Notes under the pieces: generated by a model
The model's database searches: none
What the model was told of the DNA's origin: nothing
The model's input: the letters and a program-made list of their open reading frames with translations, nothing else
Shown: piece after piece, positions 24,539 through 37,000 of the stretch
Numbering within the stretch: the first letter of the stretch is position 1
How the letters are laid out: the number at the start of each line of letters is the position of its first letter
Position numbers and translations under genes: made by a program
From: Lactuca virosa
Taxonomy: Eukaryota > Streptophyta > Magnoliopsida > Asterales > Asteraceae
Direction: 5' to 3'
NCBI GenBank assembly: GCA_928212115.1
Contig: CAKMRJ010005745.1
Span: 69,239,586-69,303,585, forward strand
Length of the DNA stretch: 64,000 nucleotides

Positions 24539-25329
24539 CGAAGCATCATCATTCCAAAACACATTTCGAAGCAACCCGCTACAGTCAAATTCGTTCTCGC
24601 GACAATATACTCAAGGAGATTTCATTCCTTTTTTCACTCCTTTTTTTATACACTTTAATTGTCATTATATACATTGAGGACATTGTACAATTTATTTGTG
24701 GGGTATGCGGATTAGAAATAGGACAACAAGTATGCTAGATTTTAAAATTTTCTATATGCTAGATTTAAAAAGATTGAAATAACAAAGACTTGAAAAATGG
24801 TTTAAATTAGAAAAATCTAGTTAATTTTAAAAAAATTGTTTTGATATTATTGCGTTGGAGCTGAGTTTGCTAGTGTTGTGTGGGATAATTTGAAGTGAAT
24901 TCTAAGATTTAGTTGAACGAATATGTTATAATATATTTTTGGCGTCCAGTGCTAGTGAAATCATGAGACCAAAACGCGAATTTGTGTAGTTTGAGAGTAA
25001 TATGTTTTTTATCGTGTACTTGAAATGTATCCAGAAATATTTATGTAGTCATTGTACTTTAGACTAATACGTTTAACAAATAAGTGTTGAGGTTAAGTTC
25101 GTTTGCTTAAGCATATGATTTTCTTTTAGGTTTTAGTTTGAGAAAAAAAAGTTATATATGAAAAAAAAAGTGGAAAAGGCTGTGAAGAGAAAAAAAATAA
25201 AGAAAAGGAAAAAAAGTTGTAAAAAAAGCTATCAAAGTACGAAGATCTTGAAGAAGTGAAGAGATAAGGCAAATTGCCAAAAGCCAAGGGCTTAGTAGTC
25301 AAAGTTGTATTTTTTTCTAGACTATTTTA
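24539..25329 (+). other. Non-coding 3' part of the Athila/Tat-like element
   Basis: Holds TACATTGAGGACATTG followed by TGTGGGG near 24690, typical of the non-coding 3' region of Athila/Tat elements, then A-rich sequence. No ORF of note. Confidence 0.55.
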
Positions 25330-25334
25330 CCATA
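25330..25334. repeat. Target-site duplication CCATA, left
   Basis: CCATA directly precedes TGTGACAACCC and is repeated at 41716-41720 after the solo LTR end. Confidence 0.9.
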
Positions 25335-25530
25335 TGTGACAACCCAAAATTTTTTGCCTTGTAAGTCCAGCTAATCAATCGAGAGCCAGACTCATTTCTG
25401 CTAACTTTTAGCATCGTTTAGAGCCTGTTTAAGTGTTCTAAGCCTAGTACACTTAAGGATTGGGTGTAGGGATATGTTATCTTCAGTTCATCGAGTTGTA
25501 TTCAAGCTATACACTCCTTTAAGAGGAGTG

Positions 25531-26055
25531 TACGGCCGTACACATGGGTGTACGGCCGTACACTCAATGTGGTCGTACACCACCTCCCATATATAAGCCA
25601 TCCCTTCATTTCTAGTCATTTCTTACACCTCCAAGTCTAGAAAATTGATTCTCTCTCAAGTATCATCGAGTTCTTCATCTTTAATATTCAAAAACATCTT
25701 CAAGATCTTCATCTTTCACCAAGAACACCAAGAACACAGACTTGTTGTTGGTGGCCGTGAACCCTCTTCAAGCTTCCAAATCGTAAGTATCCTTTCCATA
25801 TGCTTAGTCTACGTTAGATACTCTTGTTTAACACCCTAGAAACGACCATTTTACTGGAACAAAAGGAGTGTACGGCCGTACACCCTTGCATGGTCGTACA
25901 CACCTCAAAACACTCCAAAAGGCCCTCCAAAATGAGAACTAAGTTCATATTCTTGTTGAGAAATAGACCCACTAGCTTCCCCATGGTTCAAACACCCTCT
26001 TTTGCATGATTTACCATGAGCGTACGGCCGTACACTCCATGGCCGTACACCCCTT
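25531..26055. repeat. TGTACGGCCGTACA palindromes
   Basis: Complete TACGGCCGTA cores lie at 25531-25540, 25551-25560, 25871-25880 and about 26023-26032, within longer GTGTACGGCCGTACAC contexts. Half-sites GGTCGTACA and GGCCGTACA lie near 25573, 25892, 26042 and 26056. They flank the TATA-like site. Confidence 0.85.
25590..25596 (+). promoter_or_regulatory. Candidate TATA box of the solo LTR
   Basis: TATATAA lies just after the first two palindromes. The equivalent place in the G2 LTRs and in the 43410 LTR fragment has CTATTTAAAGGAC. Confidence 0.5.
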
Positions 26056-26570
26056 GGCCGTACACTCCATGATATGGGCTTATACTATATTTAGTGAATC
26101 ACATGTGATTCTAACACTTAGTCCAAGTGTTTCCTAATCCCTAAGGGTGTTTCCTTGCATGTTAGTTGCTTTTAAACACTAAATTTATGCCAATATTTGT
26201 TAATATATGTCGTTTAGGACCCGTTTGTGTCTCGGGACTTCATTCGTTGAACTTATCATCCTTACACGCATATTCGATTAAATCACCCACATAAGGTGAG
26301 TTCATACCCCCGTATTTTCATAGTTTTTACTGTTTTAATGGGGGGGGGAATACAAGTCTAACACAAAGATTTTGTGTTATAAACAAATGGTTTCAAATAT
26401 TTTATCAAAATGAATTTCAGTTATCATCAAATCAAATGGTTTTCAATGATTGTATCAAAATGACATCAAGTCACCAAAATGAGTTTCAAAATATCAAACT
26501 TCTTTTAAATGTTTTATAAACTTATATTTCTCCCAAAAATCATACTAGTATATATATATATATATATTTA

Positions 26571-26688
26571 TATAAATAAGATTTAAAAGGCTTAGGACTG
26601 ATAACCGACCTTGGTTCCATTTCCTTGTTTGGATGTGGGATTATAAGCATCAGTTATTTGTCCGAGTGTCATTTAAATATTACTTATA
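26571..26688 (+). repeat. Hairpin repeat H1 in the solo LTR
   Basis: The left arm (26571-26604) pairs imperfectly with the right arm (26653-26688). The loop contains a diverged form of the TTCCTTGTTTGG...GTGGG core seen in H2-H4. Confidence 0.6.
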
Positions 26689-27463
26689 TATATTGTATAT
26701 GTATACAAGTATAAAAGTTAGTTCGTTAAGTTCAATTACCCTTTGTAACATGTTGAGCAAGGGGTTGCATTCATGAATACCCGTTATCAAATCAGATAGT
26801 ACATATAAATTATAATAGGTATAATTTATGATTCACATAACATTAATTCACGATTCAAGTATACTAAAAGTACATTGTTTTACAAGAACAAAGGTTTGAT
26901 TTAAAACTATTCAAGGATATACATTTTTCAGATACATGTTAAGAATACTAATTCAAGAACATATTGTCAGTCATTTATTTCGGAATGATTGGATTTTTCA
27001 TAACTAGAATCATTTAAACAATATAGTTAAAGTCCTGACATTATAACCAGAATCTCCAGCGGGTGATCGAAACAATGTGTGTATAGATCTATATTGGGAT
27101 TGACAACCCCGCACTCGGACTGCTAGCTACAGTCAGGCATACACGCCTGTGAGTGACAAATTGTTATCAACAGCTTTCAACGCATTCATAGCATTGGGTC
27201 ATGCCATCTAGTCAGTATGTTTATAATAACTCATAAAATATATTAACAATACGTTAGTGTATAATTAACTTAACTTAAATACATTTTCAAATTACTAGTT
27301 TACAAGATACATTTACAGTATAACATTACAGTTTACAATAACAATTGATGAAACCAGGCACACTCTCAGATACAAGTTTCCAAAAGGATTACAAATACAG
27401 AACATTCAATTAGAAAGGGGCCTATAATGCTAACTTTATGATTCCTCGGTAAATACATCAGGG

Positions 27464-27583
27464 ATATATATTAATCGAGTCCAGCAGATAGTAGGATGTG
27501 TGCCTTCCACTTCATTTCCTGTTCCTTGTTTGGTTGTGGGCTTAGAGAAGATGCACCCAGTCTACTATCTATTCGATCTTTAC

Positions 27584-27590
<7 letters not shown>
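27464..27590 (+). repeat. Hairpin repeat H2
   Basis: AGATAGTAG in the left arm pairs with CTACTATCT in the right arm (27562-27570), with outer TATATAT and TCGA blocks also pairing. The shared loop core is at 27518-27544. Confidence 0.7.

Positions 27591-27659
<69 letters not shown>
27583..27659. repeat. (TA)n microsatellite
   Basis: A near-perfect run of TA dinucleotides beginning in the right arm of hairpin H2. Confidence 0.97.
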
Positions 27660-27661
<2 letters not shown>

Positions 27662-27884
27662 CGTATATACCAAGTAATCATAAGGAGTACCAGGTATAGG
27701 TCAGGTCATAGTATGCAAATTCAATACACCAGTTTCTATTACAAAAGCATACTTTCAGATAGAACATTGAGTAAACTAAACTAGAAACTTATCAGTAAAA
27801 GGTTTAATTCATTTTATTAAACCAGTACAACTTAAAGGACCTTAAGTGGTTAATTCTATAATACCTTAGTTTACACATCAGGGT

Positions 27885-28012
27885 TATATATATGTAATAT
27901 CCGACAGATAGTTAGATGTGTGCTTTCCGCCTTACTTCCTGTTCCTTGTTTGGTTGTGGGCTTAGGGTAGATCACACAATTAAACTATCTGTTCGATATT
28001 AGATTATATATA
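27885..28012 (+). repeat. Hairpin repeat H3
   Basis: The left arm (27885-27922) pairs with the right arm (27973-28012) over nearly 38 positions with few mismatches. The core is ACAGATAGTT with AACTATCTGT. The loop core is at 27938-27964. Confidence 0.8.
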
Positions 28013-28158
28013 GCTAGTATAAACTAAGTGATTATAGAAGGAACTATTGTGGTTACCATTTTTACTAAAAGAAATAAGGGTTTTCTTAAAGAATGTTTTC
28101 ATCAAATATAAAGGAATTATTACAATTAACTCCGTGAGTACCAAATGAATGCACCAAG

Positions 28159-28290
28159 GTTATATACAGTAAAGATCTAACAAACAATGGGATGTGTGAC
28201 CTGCGCCTCATTCCCTGTTCCTTGTTTGGTTGTGGGCTTAGGGCAGATTCACACAATCGATTGTTTGTTTGATCTGTATTCTATATAACT
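28159..28290 (+). repeat. Hairpin repeat H4
   Basis: AACAAACAAT in the left arm pairs with ATTGTTTGTT in the right arm, with outer GATC and TATATA blocks pairing too. The loop core is at 28214-28240 and is the same as in H2 and H3. Confidence 0.8.
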
Positions 28291-28562
28291 TATATTCATT
28301 TAGTACTCATAGATAGGATTGTAGAGCTATTTATACTTATCTTTCATCATATCAGAAGGTAAAGGATCTTCTGGAGGAACAGGCAAACTTTTCTTAAAGA
28401 ACTTTCAACTTACTAATACATCACTAAAATACTTATGAACTCACCAGCTTCAATGCTGATCTACTCTTTCAAAATAACTTGTATTCTTAGGTAACTAGTA
28501 GACAGGTACGCGTGCTGGGATTCAGAAGATGGAGCATAGTAGCTTCATGTCTTGTTTTGTTA

Positions 28563-28567
28563 TTTAC
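28563..28567. repeat. Target-site duplication TTTAC, left
   Basis: TTTAC precedes the Copia LTR at 28568 and recurs at 41551-41555 after the other LTR. Confidence 0.85.
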
Positions 28568-29205
28568 TATTGAGAGAAAAACTTAGAGACACACTTGAAC
28601 AAACTTTAGAACAAGTAGTATTGCGGAATAGTTAATCTCGAAGGATCTAACAGCTCAACAATAATATTAATAAGTTAGAGAGTTAGTTGGGGAAAAGTAA
28701 AGTAATAGAAATGACAGCATATCAAGATTAAGTTGATTCATAACATGGAATGCATTCAAACCAAGTTAATAAGGAAGATCAAGCTTAGTGATTAAGTCAC
28801 AGAAGACTTGCTCCGGAGAGATGTTATAATCAGTTATGTTCTAGTAAGAATTGAGAGTAAGAAGTGATGCGTAGATAGAGGGAAAGAAAAGATAACTTCA
28901 GAGAAGTGTATTCAGAATAGATAGATGCGTGTAAGTGTTTGAATACAAAGAGAATGAGCTCTATTTATAGAGACTCACGATGTACACTGGATTACCTCTC
29001 TAAGAGTATCTATGCAAGGCATACTGGACAAAAGAGAGTGTTACAATAAAAGACAAGTAAAGTAATCTAGTTAAGTGACTGTGGTAGGAAGAGACTCCAG
29101 TTGCGGTTGCTGATGAACAAGTTGACTGCGGGTGCTGGATGGCTGCGGTAGCTGAAGAGGTTGCGGTAGCTGTAGTTCAAGAGGGTCACTTTTTCTGATT
29201 CAACA
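28568..29205 (-). repeat. 13 kb Copia 3' LTR
   Basis: 638 bp, matching 40899-41550. Its outer end reads TATTGAGAG on the plus strand where the other LTR has TGTTGAGAG, so the terminal CA on the coding strand has changed to TA. Carries four TGCGG words within 75 bp near 29101-29180. Confidence 0.92.
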
Positions 29206-29218
29206 ATTCCCCACTAAG
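29206..29218 (-). other. 13 kb Copia polypurine tract
   Basis: CTTAGTGGGGAAT on the minus strand directly precedes the LTR start TGTTGAATCAG. Confidence 0.85.
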
Positions 29219-29311
29219 TGACCTCTTTAACTTCTGATCAGTTATCAAGTTTGAGAAACTTGATCAGGATCCACCAAAACTTCCTGATGTTTTCCAGCCA
29301 GATGATTCTTC

Positions 29312-32300
29312 TTAAGATCTCGAACTTGACTTCTGCGGTAGTTGCTTTGATCTTTCAACTGCGGTTCGGCAGATGTCAAGTTGCTTCTTGGTGAGGCGAT
29401 GCATGGCAGTCATTGGAATGAAGTATTTGACATTATCGATCTTCCTTTTGAAAATGACTCCAAGTTCAGGAAAGTTGGTTGCACCTAAGGATCTTTCTTC
29501 ATAACCTTCGGTAGGCATCGGTGCAGGATCGAGAGGTGGTAGATCAAACTTCTTGGCAATAGTGGGGTAGATGTCTGCGTCGATTTTGGCAAAATCGCAG
29601 ACAGTTTCCTTTAAAAAGGTATTGGCCATTTCAAGCGCAATCTTCATTTTCGGGTGCTTTTCTGACTTGTTCTTTAACACCTTAGGAATGAGAAATACTT
29701 CTTCCGGATTCATGCAAGGGAAGTCAGCTTGGGTGCGGAAGTAGTCATGTTCTCTTCTGGTGAGGGTGTACTGGATGAAGTCAGCCTTCATAAACTTCCG
29801 AAGTTTGTAGTTCTTGACTGCGGATGGTCTATCGTTAGACCATATTTTCTCAATGGGAGAGGCATGCTTAGCATAGAAAAGACTAAGTCTCTCGAATTCC
29901 ATTGGCAGTCTCTTGTGGTCTGGAAGGTTGCGGTCGAATGGCTCGAAAACTGTGAAGTACTTAGCATTTGGGGAGATTGGAACATCCCAGTAGCCATCCG
30001 AAGGAGGTTCAGCATATGTGAGGTGAGGTCTGTAATCTTCATCCAGCAGTCTGCGGTGAGGATTGATCCAAGATTTGATCAATGATTCGTCCATGACCGT
30101 GTCAAAACCGCATTCTCTCCATATTAGCTCAGCCAGTTTGGCTACCTTCCAATCTTTCTTCCTTTGGGTGGTGGCAGGAGAGTCAGTTGAGCTTGGAGAG
30201 GACATATGCTCCACCAGATTTTTAAAGTGAGGAGGGGTCTCTGGCTTGTTAGGAGTGTTCTCCTTTTGTGGTGAAGTATGAGGAGGTGGAGTATGGTGAG
30301 ATGGTTGCAGTGTAGGAATTTTTTCTATGATGATGGGAGGGCTCTGATGTTGAGAGATTGATTGATCGGAGTGATGGACTTCTTCTTCTTCACTTCCCCT
30401 TCTTGAGGAATGCAACGGAAGAGCTTCCTCAAGCCATTGTTTAAGGCCATCAACCTTGGCATAGACTTCTTGAAATTGAGCTTTGAGGGCTTCTGCCAAT
30501 TGTTGATTGTTGGGGATGGAGGGGTTGAAGAGCAGCCTATGAATCTCTTTGGTGAGTTGAAGGATTTCAGGACCATGGAAGTTGGAGGACAGGGATCATT
30601 GCAGTCTATTTATGATTGCTTGAAGAACTGAGATAGTGGACTCATACGCAGTGAGAGTCTCATCTATCAGTTTTTGAGACTGAGTGGCTTGATCCGCAAT
30701 GGCTGCTTGGAGATCTTTCTTGATTGCGGTCACCTCAGAGATGAGGCGTTCCGCAGCAGCCATAAAGTCCTTGTGATATGCTTTGCGGTTGTTGTCAAGG
30801 GACCGGATCCCCATTTCAACTTTGAGAGAAATTCTCTCAGCAGCCAAGGGCTCACGCGTTTCCAAGCGCTTTATTCGTTCGATCAGAGACTGCGGCCCTG
30901 GGGTGTCTTCTGGTTGCGGTTGAGTTGGCTTGACCGCAGCTAAGATTTGATCGACTTTTGCTTGTAAGGTCAGAAACTCCTTTCTCGTGACCGCATTCTT
31001 CTTCTTTTTCTTCTTTTCTTTGGGTTTAGAAGTTGAATGGTGAGAGCCACTGGATTCCTCCTCTTCATCGAACATCATGAGGTCATCATCAGAAGGGCTA
31101 GGCTTATTTACCTCCTGAATGTCTTCATCATCAAGACCAAAGGTGGGAGCATAACTGACCTCTATTGCGGTTCCTTCGTCTTGTGATTCATGAACTGTTG
31201 GAGTTGGAATTGGAATTGGAGTTGGAGTACGAGTTGGAGTTACTCTGGAGGTACCTGCACCCTCACAAGTTGCTTGAGCTTTGAGGATTGTCTCAGCCAT
31301 CTCGTTCATCCAGTCTTGAACTTTGAGAATGGTGGCTATGGTATTGGCATTATTTATTGCATCTGCCCAATACTTAACCACTGACTGGATTTGTTGCTCC
31401 TTCTATTGTTGTTGCTTGATCTGTTGCTCCTTGCGGGCTTGGAATGCCCTTCTGAAAGCGGCATATTTCTTTATTTCTGACTCGGTTACCGGAGTGTAGC
31501 ATAACCATGAGTCGTTTGATTCATCGCCGTCAAATCCATGAAATTGCACCGAAGTGTCCTTCGGGTCCACGGATCCTTGCACGTTTGTGCTCACCGTGCC
31601 TAAACCACCTACTGCGGATGTAAGCAGAGTAGGATTTCCTGAGCTTCCTTGGTCTCCTTGACCCGTGGTCAAGTTTGGCCTCGGCTCAGTTCTGGCATGG
31701 GCGGAGGAAGTGCCCTGCGGTTGGGAAGGTGTTTGTAGTGTATGGGTGACATTCAAAAGGATGGAGTGCAACTCCTCAGGTGAAAAGAAATGCAGTCGGG
31801 AAGCCCTGGAGACCTTAGGGTGTGTACCAGTGTCATCCTATTGCGAGTGAACTGGGGGGGGAGTCTCCACGATGTTGTGAATCAGACTCACTTTCTGAGT
31901 CTGATTGGAAAATGATGGTTGTGATGAATGGGTCTGCGGCCACCCCAAGGACTACCGGAGCCTTTTGAGAGGCTTCAGTATCGGTCCGGTCAAGCATTTG
32001 GCCAGAGGTATCTGTTTTTCTTTTCTTAAGGATAGCAATTGGTTGCCTATCCTCATCAGAATCACTATCAGGTGTGGTTGCGGTGGGTTTGGTTTTCCGT
32101 TTCTTGGTGGGTGCGGTTCGTTTGGGAGCATCCTTCTTGGGAGTTCTTTGTTTCTTCTTGGTGGCCAATTGCTTTCTTCTTTGAGAAAGATTGGAGAGAG
32201 TAGTGGAAGAAGGGACTGCGGTACCTTCAGGGTTAATGATTGCGGATGGGTTCTGAAGAGGCGGGGTAGGAGGGTATTGGGCAATACCTTTCGTAGCCTT

Positions 32301-33194
32301 AATATGGTCTGAGACATCAGCAGTCTCAAGACCCAGAGTAGAAAGAATATGGGTGGGAAGTCTTCTAATTGGTCCAAAAAGAGATTGATCAGAAGATGGA
32401 TTGTACCTTTTAAGATCCTTAGTGACAAAGAAATTGATGTCACTACCCATGTCGATTCCTGCATCCGCATGAAGGTCAGAGATGCAGAGTGACCAGAACC
32501 TTGCAAAGGTGAGCTCGGTTGGGTTTTCCCTTGTGTTCTCCTTGGGAATGTATTGTAGAAAGTCATCCCACAGGATCTGCCCGTAGTTTACATCGTGTCT
32601 TATGAATATGCTCCATACCAACTCTAGAAGCTTCGGTCCCATATTGTCTGTGCCTCCGGTTCTGCCGGATAGACTGCAGATGATGAAGTGGCAAACGAAT
32701 TGCCACACCGCAGGCAATTGGTTGTTCTTGAATTCCCCAATCCCCTTAATCTTCTTCTGGTATCCCATTTGGTAAAGAGCAGAAGTGATGTCTGTCATGG
32801 AGGGGGTGAAAATCTTGATGGAGGGATGAACAAGGAGATTTATGGCAGAAAGAAACTTTTCTTTGGACAGAATGACCAAAGAATCATTAACTAGGTTAAG
32901 ATGAACTTCTTGGGGGTTTTCGATTGGGCGATAAGCAGAGAATGCACATTTGAAAAGGGTTGAGATTGGGACAACATCTGTGAAAGCATCAAAGGGGCCA
33001 AACAGGGGGTGATTCTTCAGGAACTTGATCATCAGGTTGATCGGGGCATTGTAGGAGGGATGGTCTTCGAACACCGCTCTGAAGTTGCTTGACGCGATCG
33101 TGGGTGTGAGTTGTCGTGAATCAGATTCTGAACCAGTGGGGTTCACTGATCCAGATGCCTTTGACTGTTTATTGGAGACACCGGATTTCACCAT
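29312..33194 (-). pseudogene. Extra ORF after pol in the 13 kb Copia, function unknown
   Basis: I do not recognise this protein. The minus-strand start is chosen at 33194 (MVKSGVSNKQ); an in-frame ATG at 33227 is possible. Three parts are visible. The N-terminal part is about 260 residues, globular-looking, with Trp/Cys/Gly motifs (FVCHFIICSLSGRTGGTD). The middle is low-complexity and basic/acidic (KKKQRTPKKDAPKR, SDSESESDS). The C-terminal part has a predicted coiled coil (about 30600-31000) and a compact domain of about 260 residues (29320-30150). The frame breaks at about 31835-31860 near a G8 run and a stop; one frame then continues to 29312, interrupted by stops at 31403 and 30596. I see no transmembrane segment. 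Placement after pol resembles the env-like ORF of Sireviruses, but similarity is untested. Confidence 0.7.
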
Positions 33195-34080
33195 TGTTGA
33201 AGATTGAGAGAATGAGTAGAGAAACAAAGTTCTTGAAGGATTTGAGAGAAAAGATTCAATGTTCAGAAAGCGTAAAGTGATTTTGGGGAAAACGAAGGGT
33301 TTATATAGGTGGTGAATTGGAACGGTAGCTGGTTTTACCCTAGGTAAAAAGAAAGGATAAGATAAATGGTCGTTTGGGGGGAATCTTTTGAATTGGCAAA
33401 TAAATCAGCCACATAATTATGAAACTGTTAAAAAGTTTTTTGAGATTTTACCAAAAGGGATTTGCATTTAATGAAATGTCAGACGTGGCATCAACACGTC
33501 AGGTGATAGAGTGGTGAGGGGAAAGGAAGTTGTAACGGATGGGACGTTCTGGGTAAGCGGAAAAGACAAATTAAGGATGTGATTATGGAAAAACGTTCTT
33601 TTTGTCATCATACCTAAAAATAGGTCTGACACAAGGTTTATTCAGAAAGAGAATGAGACAGTTTTCTCAGGGAATGTGTTTTTTTTGTTATTTAATGTTT
33701 TATTTAATGAAGATCATTAAATAGCACACAAAGATTCAAGGGTAGATGAAACAGTTGAGAAATTATCAACGTGATTGCAGATGGAAACTTATTGCGCTGG
33801 TGGCGGATGACCACATGTGTCATTGCGGATGAACAAATGTCAAATGTCATTGTGGATGAACAATGTCATTGCGGATGGGTATATTTATGACTGCAGTAGA
33901 AGAAACTGAGGAGAGCACTTGTACAAAAGGTTAGTAATAACAAACAATAAGGACCCATGAAAAATAAGTATGATATATGGTTGCGGTACCTAGACTGCGG
34001 TACCAAAACCATCTATCATAAGTAACTTTCAGTTAGAACCGCAACGGAGACCAAGGATGGTCTGCGGTATCTATCAATTC
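33195..34080 (-). other. Non-coding spacer between pol and the extra ORF
   Basis: About 0.9 kb with no coding signal. It contains repeated GCGGATGAAC-type words (33800-33880) and several TGCGGT words (33970-34090). Confidence 0.6.
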
Positions 34081-37000
34081 AAAAGAATTGCGGGTCGGGA
34101 TTCATCATTCCTAACATTTGCAGGAAGGTGTTAAGTTTTGTGGAGTCGAGCGCTTTTGTGAACACATCAGCAATCTCTTCATGAGTATGGACAAAGATGA
34201 GTTCAATGTTACCTTTCAAGATGTGGTCTTTGATGAAATGATACCGTAGTTCAATATGCTTAGTCTTTGAGAAATAGCAATAGCACTTTCAGAGTCACAA
34301 TATATCGGTATCCGCAACATTCTGTATCCGTAGTCCATAAGTTGTGTCTTTATCCATAGGACTTGTAAACAACAACTGGCTGCGGGCACATATTCAGCTT
34401 CTGCGGTAGACAGAGATGCACAACTTTGTTTTCTTGAAGATCAGCTGACGAGTCTTCCACCAAAAAATTGACATCCTCCTGAGGTACTTTTGCGGTCTAA
34501 TCTGCATCCGGCGTGATCCGCATCTGTGAAAGCTTGCAGGCTGAAGTCATTGCCTGCGGGGTACCATAGACCAAGAGATTTGCTTCCTTTCAGGTACCGT
34601 AGTATCTGTTTGGCTGCGGTCATATGTGACACTTTCGGGTCAGCCTGATACCTTGCACATACACCAGTTGCAAAGACAATGTCTGGTCGGCTTGCGGTGA
34701 GGTACATTAGAGAGCCAATGATACCTCTATAAGTCTTGTGATCCACAAGTTCTCCTGAAGGATCAGCAGAGATCTTATAACCGAAGGCCATGGGGACCTT
34801 AGCCGAAGAACAAGTGTCCATAGAATATTTCTTTAACGGTTCGGTGGTGTATTTCTCTTGATGAATGAATATCCCTTGCGGAACTTGTTTCACTTGAAGC
34901 CCTAGAAAGAAGTTAATCTCTCTATTCATGCTCATTTTGAACTTGTTGGTCATGAGCTTAGCAAATTCATTCAATCACCATTTCTTGATCAGTTGATCCG
35001 AAGATGATGTCGTCCACATATATTTGAACGAGCATAAGGTGGTTACCATTTGCTTTTCTAAATAACGTGGGGTCAATCACTCCTCTCTTGTACCCGGATG
35101 AGACAAGGAATTCAGAAAGAGTCTCATACCATGCTCTTGGGGCTTGCTTCAGACCGTAGACTGCTTTTTCAAGCTTGTAGCAGTGGTATGGGAATTCAAC
35201 ATTTTCAAAACCTGGAGGTTGCTGAAGGTAAACCTCTTCTTTTAATTCCCCATTGAGAAAGGCACTCTTAACGTCCATTTGGTGTACCTTGACGTTCTTG
35301 TGGGCTGCGTATGCTAGGAAGATCCGGATAGCTTCCATGCGTGCTACCGGAGCATAGTTTCATCGTAGTCAATGCCTTCAAGTTGACTATACCCCTTTGC
35401 AACTAGCCTTGCCTTGTTCTGACTACCGCACCAGATTCATCCAGCTTGTTTTTGAACACCCATCTAGTGCCAACAATGGTGTGACCACGTGGCTTCGGAA
35501 CGAGCTGTCAAACTTTGTTTCTTTGAAATTCTTGTAGCTCTTCTTGCATTGCAGCTATCCAGTCTGGTTCGAGCAATGCTTCTTTGATCGTTCTGAGCTC
35601 TACCGAGGACATAAATGCTGCGTAGTGGCAGTGGTCAGATAGGTCCTTGGAAGATCGAGTCTGGATACCTGCAGATGGGTTGCCAATGATTTGACCTGGT
35701 GGGTGGTCCTTCGTCCATACGAGTAGACGGGGCTGCAGATGATCAGCAACTACAGTAGAGGGAATATCTTGAATATCAGAAGAATCTGCGGTTGGAGATG
35801 GCAGTTCCCCCTGGACTTGAGAACATCCTGCTGAGTCATCTTGGTTTGTTGGAATGAGAATGGAATTTTCTTGAGCAGTTGGAAGAAGTTCCCTCTGGAT
35901 TGCGGATGGGAGTTCCTCTGGAACCTAAGAAGGTTCCCCCTGGACTGCATATAGGAGAGTGATAATCCTTGGATCGGTTCTCGTGTCAATGTTCTCTATG
36001 AGTTCATCATCCGAATCCGAAGATACGTTTGATGGTAATGATTTTCTCCGGATAGGAACTTGAGTAGCATCAAGTACTGGAACCTCGACGGTTGTTGCTA
36101 GATCCGGAGTAGAGCTTTCCCCCTCAACCGGAGAGGTGAAAGTATTGAGAGATGCTACTTCAGATAGAGATGGTCCAGAAACATCAGCGTGTTGTTGTTG
36201 AGCTGCGGGTGACACAAGAACTTCGGATAGTTTCGCCGTTTCAACAGGATCGAAAAGATCGTCATAATTGACTTCAACTAGATTTAAAGGACCTGAAGAG
36301 GCAGGAATATCGCTTTCCATGATTGTGGTGGTTTCAGTGGATGGAGGGGCGTTGCGGATGTGAGAATCATCAAATTTCACATCGAAGCTTTCAATGATCA
36401 GCCTTGTACGTCTGATGAGCACTCGATAAGCAACCTTGTTAGTGGAATAACCAAGGAAAATGCCTTCATCAGACTTCGGTGCAAAATTGTTAAGCTGATC
36501 TCTGTTGTTGATCACGAAACATCTACACCCAAATATATGAAAGAAGCGAACATTTGGCTTGCGGTTGTTAAGGCCCTCATATGGTGTTTTATTCAGACGT
36601 TTGCACACAATGCTTCGGTTTTGAACAAAGCATGCGGTGGCTACAGCTTCAGCCCAGAAGTAGAGAGGAAGGTGTGCGAAGTTGAGCATAGATCTGGCTG
36701 CTTCTACTAGAGTGCGGTTCCTTCTCTCTACTACCCCATTTTGTTGCAGTGTGTAGGGAGCTGAGAAGTTGTGAGAGATGCCCTTGGACACCAAGAAACT
36801 GTTGAGGAGATGATTAGTGAACTCGGTTCCATTATCACTGCGGATACTTCTTACTGGAAGCTTGATCTGAAGTTCGATCTCTTTGATGAAGTTGATGAAA
36901 ATCTGCGGTGTTTCTGACTTGAGTCTGAGGAAGAAGACCCATGTGAAGCGTGTAAAGTCATCTACAATAACCAGTATATATTTTTTATGATGGAGACTGG

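Larger units (their letters stand above)
26296..28490 (+). other. Possible intron inside the solo LTR
   Basis: A strong donor-like ATAAG|GTGAGTTCATA (26295-26306 region) and an acceptor-like GTATTCTTAG|GTAAC (28481-28490). GGTGAGTTCATA at 26295-26306 has a perfect 12 bp inverted partner, TATGAACTCACC, at 28434-28445, just before the acceptor. Confidence 0.4.
25335..28567 (+). repeat. Solo LTR, left part (TGTACGGCCGTACA family)
   Basis: Starts TGTGACAACCC. It continues after the nested Copia at 41556 and ends TGTGACA at 41715. The LTR is about 3.39 kb once the Copia is removed. No second LTR or internal region is found and CCATA flanks it, so it is a solo LTR left by LTR-LTR recombination. 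It contains palindromic words, a TATA-like site, four hairpin repeats and a (TA)n tract. Confidence 0.85.

Noticed and set aside
27496..27784. Open frames with Tyr-Ile repeats
   Set aside because: They are translations of the (TA)n tract at 27583-27659 and carry no coding signal.
29729..30085. Plus-strand frames across 29700-32900
   Set aside because: Antisense to the long extra ORF of the 13 kb Copia, which is longer and in the element's sense direction.
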